DNA of 7,562 nt, from positions 1 through 7,562 of the forward strand of contig CALFYH010000321.1 in assembly GCA_937952155.1 (NCBI GenBank), given 5' to 3'. Positions 5,529 through 7,562 of this stretch are shown here, piece by piece. The notes beneath the pieces were generated by a model. It had not been told where the DNA came from. It was given only the letters and a program-made list of their open reading frames with translations, and searched no databases. This stretch comes from an uncultured Saprospiraceae bacterium. GTDB lineage: Bacteria > Bacteroidota > Bacteroidia > Chitinophagales > Saprospiraceae. The position numbers and the translations under genes are program-made. How positions within the stretch are numbered: the first letter of the stretch is position 1; the number at the start of each line of letters is the position of its first letter.

Positions 5529-7562
5529 TTGAATTGTAATTTCAATATCAAGTGGTGGATTTCGCTCATGTTGACTTGTCTTGTCTACATTGGCTATAGC
5601 CAAAATTGCCAAAAACCATTCAATATAAAATTTGAAAATAGAAAAACAACAAGCATCGATGTTTCTTGGTCTGACACCAATACTGCACCTTTGGGTTGGG
5701 AAATAGAACTCATAAAAAAAGGTGAAGTTCGCACAGGAATTGCCAATTATAAAAACATAAGTGAAAAAAAATATACATTTACAAATCTCACACCATCAAC
5801 TGCTTATGAAATTTTCATTAGAGCAGTTTGTTCAGCATCCAAATCTAGTGAATGGAATGCAGCCATACCTTTTACTACCGTTCTTGAAATACCAACAGCT
5901 TGTCAAATCAATGTTCCACTCAAGGATAATGGAACCGAAATCCTCCTTCTTGATGTACCTCAAACAGGCATCTTGGGCAAAAACGTATTCTTAAAATCTG
6001 TGGACCTTATTATAGACCATAGCTGGCCAGCTGACCTTAAAATTACTTTGGAAAGTCCACAAGGACAACAATTATTACTTTCGGGTCATAATGGTATTTC
6101 GAGCAACAATTTTGGCGATGTCGATGATTCGTCGTGTAGCAGTTTTACGACATTTTCGCCAGATGCTTGTAAGTATCTTAAAGATGACAAACCGCCATTT
6201 ATTGACCACTACAAACCTGATGGAATTTTGGAAACATGGCGGCCCGACACTTTATCAAAAGGTTATTGGAAACTTATTGTTTATGATCGTGCAGTACAAG
6301 ATGCTGGTGTATTGAAATATCTGAACCTGAATTTCAGTAATGAACTTTGTGTAGTGCCACAAAATTTTACGGTTTCCAATACTGATATAAATAGTATTAC
6401 AGTCACTTGGGATTACAAACCACCATGCAAAAATGTTAGAATCTTGATCATTGAGAATGGTAAAATAGTGGAAAAATCTGTCGTATGTGAAGAAGAAAAG
6501 TTTGTTTTTAATAATCTTTTGCCCAATACTGAATATGAAATTTCAATATCTAACATCTGCTCTTCAACATCATTTTCACTCGAAAGTTGTACGATCAAAG
6601 CACAGACGAGCTGCGAAACCATAACTGAATCCGAATCATTTGACGCACTGCAGACTTGTAAAGAAGGATGCGCTGCTACTTGTGAATTAAATAATTCGAT
6701 TTGGCAAAACGTAAAAGCTGATGATGGACAAGATTGGATCTTATGGACAGGCAAAACTGATACTGAAAATACAGGCCCAGATGGCGATATAAACAATAAC
6801 GGGAATTATATATATATAGAAAACAATCCACAACTATGCGGAAAAGAAAACGCCGTCATTCTCGAGTCATCGTGCATGGATATAGGAAGCAACACATCTG
6901 GATGTGATATGTCATTTTATTACAATATGTATGGTATTGACTGTAATATTCTTACATTAGAAATAAGCGTAGATAATGGAATTACATGGGCTGAACTTTT
7001 TCGAGCAGAGGGTGATCAAGGCTCTAAGTGGAAGCGCACTACCCTTTCATTAGCAGCATATGCAAATAATAGTGGTATATTTAGATTCAAAGGAGTCACT
7101 GGTGATGGACCTTTGGGCGATATCGCCATAGATCAAATCGAATTTTACAAATCCAAACCTAAATCGGGACTAGACATTTATTATGCAGATGAGGATGGAG
7201 ATGGATACGGAATGGAAGGCAATAAAATTGAGATTTGTTCAGGACTTCCTCCTGTAGGATATGCGCGGATCAAAGGTGATTGTGATGACACTAATGCCAC
7301 AATCCATCCATCTTCAATAGAGATACAATGTAATGCAATTGATGAAAATTGTAATGGCAATGAAGACGATAGCCCTGATTTCAATCCAATACTCGTACAG
7401 GTCAACATCAAACACTCAACTTGCAATGGATCACGTGATGGCGAAATCAGTTTGCAAATAAGTGGTGGTACTAGTCCTTATACCGTATTGTGGAACAATG
7501 GTCTTACAGGATCTACGATCTCACAGCTTCCTGATGGCATTTATTATGCTAAAATTACGGAT
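5529..7562 (+). CDS. Large multidomain secreted/surface protein (Fn3, P-domain, Fn3, MAM-like, MopE-type, SprB), 3' truncated
   Basis: This frame is open to the window edge (678 codons from 5529); the 3' end is missing. TTG at 5529 is preferred over ATG at 5568 because it gives a full Sec signal peptide: polar n-region with Lys8, core from about WWISLML to YIGYS, cleavage near Gln25. The ATG would leave a short, uncharged leader. Domains, numbered from TTG: Fn3 at 27-117 (ends PFTT); P/Homo B-like domain at 125-272, with IDHSWPADLKITLESPQG and GYWKLIVYD; Fn3 at 274-360; MAM-like jelly roll at 362-540, with TGP at 415-417 and DIAIDQI at 531-537; MopE-type metal-binding segment at 549-614, with DEDGDGYG, GDCDDTN and NCNG; and an SprB-type repeat from 625, cut by the edge. 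All modules are extracellular adhesion or binding folds; no catalytic domain is present so far. By family precedent it is probably a T9SS cargo with its sorting domain beyond the window. Its ligand is unknown. Confidence 0.85.
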   Translation, partial: MNCNFNIKWWISLMLTCLVYIGYSQNCQKPFNIKFENRKTTSIDVSWSDTNTAPLGWEIELIKKGEVRTGIANYKNISEKKYTFTNLTPSTAYEIFIRAVCSASKSSEWNAAIPFTTVLEIPTACQINVPLKDNGTEILLLDVPQTGILGKNVFLKSVDLIIDHSWPADLKITLESPQGQQLLLSGHNGISSNNFGDVDDSSCSSFTTFSPDACKYLKDDKPPFIDHYKPDGILETWRPDTLSKGYWKLIVYDRAVQDAGVLKYLNLNFSNELCVVPQNFTVSNTDINSITVTWDYKPPCKNVRILIIENGKIVEKSVVCEEEKFVFNNLLPNTEYEISISNICSSTSFSLESCTIKAQTSCETITESESFDALQTCKEGCAATCELNNSIWQNVKADDGQDWILWTGKTDTENTGPDGDINNNGNYIYIENNPQLCGKENAVILESSCMDIGSNTSGCDMSFYYNMYGIDCNILTLEISVDNGITWAELFRAEGDQGSKWKRTTLSLAAYANNSGIFRFKGVTGDGPLGDIAIDQIEFYKSKPKSGLDIYYADEDGDGYGMEGNKIEICSGLPPVGYARIKGDCDDTNATIHPSSIEIQCNAIDENCNGNEDDSPDFNPILVQVNIKHSTCNGSRDGEISLQISGGTSPYTVLWNNGLTGSTISQLPDGIYYAKITD

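Noticed and set aside
6413..6796. 127-aa open frame on the minus strand opposite the mosaic protein
   Set aside because: It lies wholly inside the well-supported plus-strand reading frame covering the second Fn3 and MAM-like domains, and its translation shows no recognisable domain. It is a shadow frame.
6805..6819. TA dinucleotide run as a possible phase-variable repeat
   Set aside because: It is short and encodes a NYIYIE strand that fits the MAM-like domain, so coding constraint explains it.
7181..7426. 81-aa minus-strand open frame opposite the MopE-type segment
   Set aside because: It is Ser/Leu/Pro-rich, as expected for the reverse complement of an Asp/Gly-rich coding region. The plus-strand frame has clear domain motifs.

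Overview
The window looks like a chromosomal piece of a member of the Bacteroidota, most likely a Saprospiria-type organism. The DNA is AT-rich, start codons lack Shine-Dalgarno sequences, and TAnnTTTG promoter boxes lie upstream of genes. A type IX secretion (T9SS) sorting domain sits at the left edge. The right edge holds a large secreted mosaic protein with Fn3, P-domain, MAM-like, MopE-type and SprB-repeat modules. The phylum is well supported; the class is inference.

Layout from left to right: (1) positions 2-118 are the last 38 codons of a gene whose product ends in a T9SS type A sorting domain. (2) 271-1161, plus strand, encodes a TPR-like lipoprotein. (3) 1186-1223 is a strong symmetric hairpin that can terminate both convergent genes. 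(4) 1250-2554, minus strand, encodes a secreted or periplasmic TPR protein. (5) 2555-2893 is a 339-base gap holding a promoter box for the TPR gene and a hairpin plus T-run terminator for gyrA. (6) 2894-5362, minus strand, is a complete gyrA (822 aa) and the only gene here with a certain function. (7) 5363-5528 is a divergent promoter region. (8) From 5529 (TTG) or 5568 (ATG) to beyond the right edge, plus strand, runs the open 5' part of the mosaic surface or secreted protein.

Apart from gyrA (DNA supercoiling) everything here is predicted to be exported: a T9SS cargo, a lipoprotein, a signal-peptide TPR protein and a multidomain extracellular protein. gyrA and the TPR gene downstream lie on the same strand but are separated by a terminator and a promoter box, so they are probably separate transcription units. 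No mobile element, CRISPR array, tRNA or rRNA was seen. The parts most worth following up are the mosaic protein, its probable TTG start, and the truncated T9SS cargo at the left edge.
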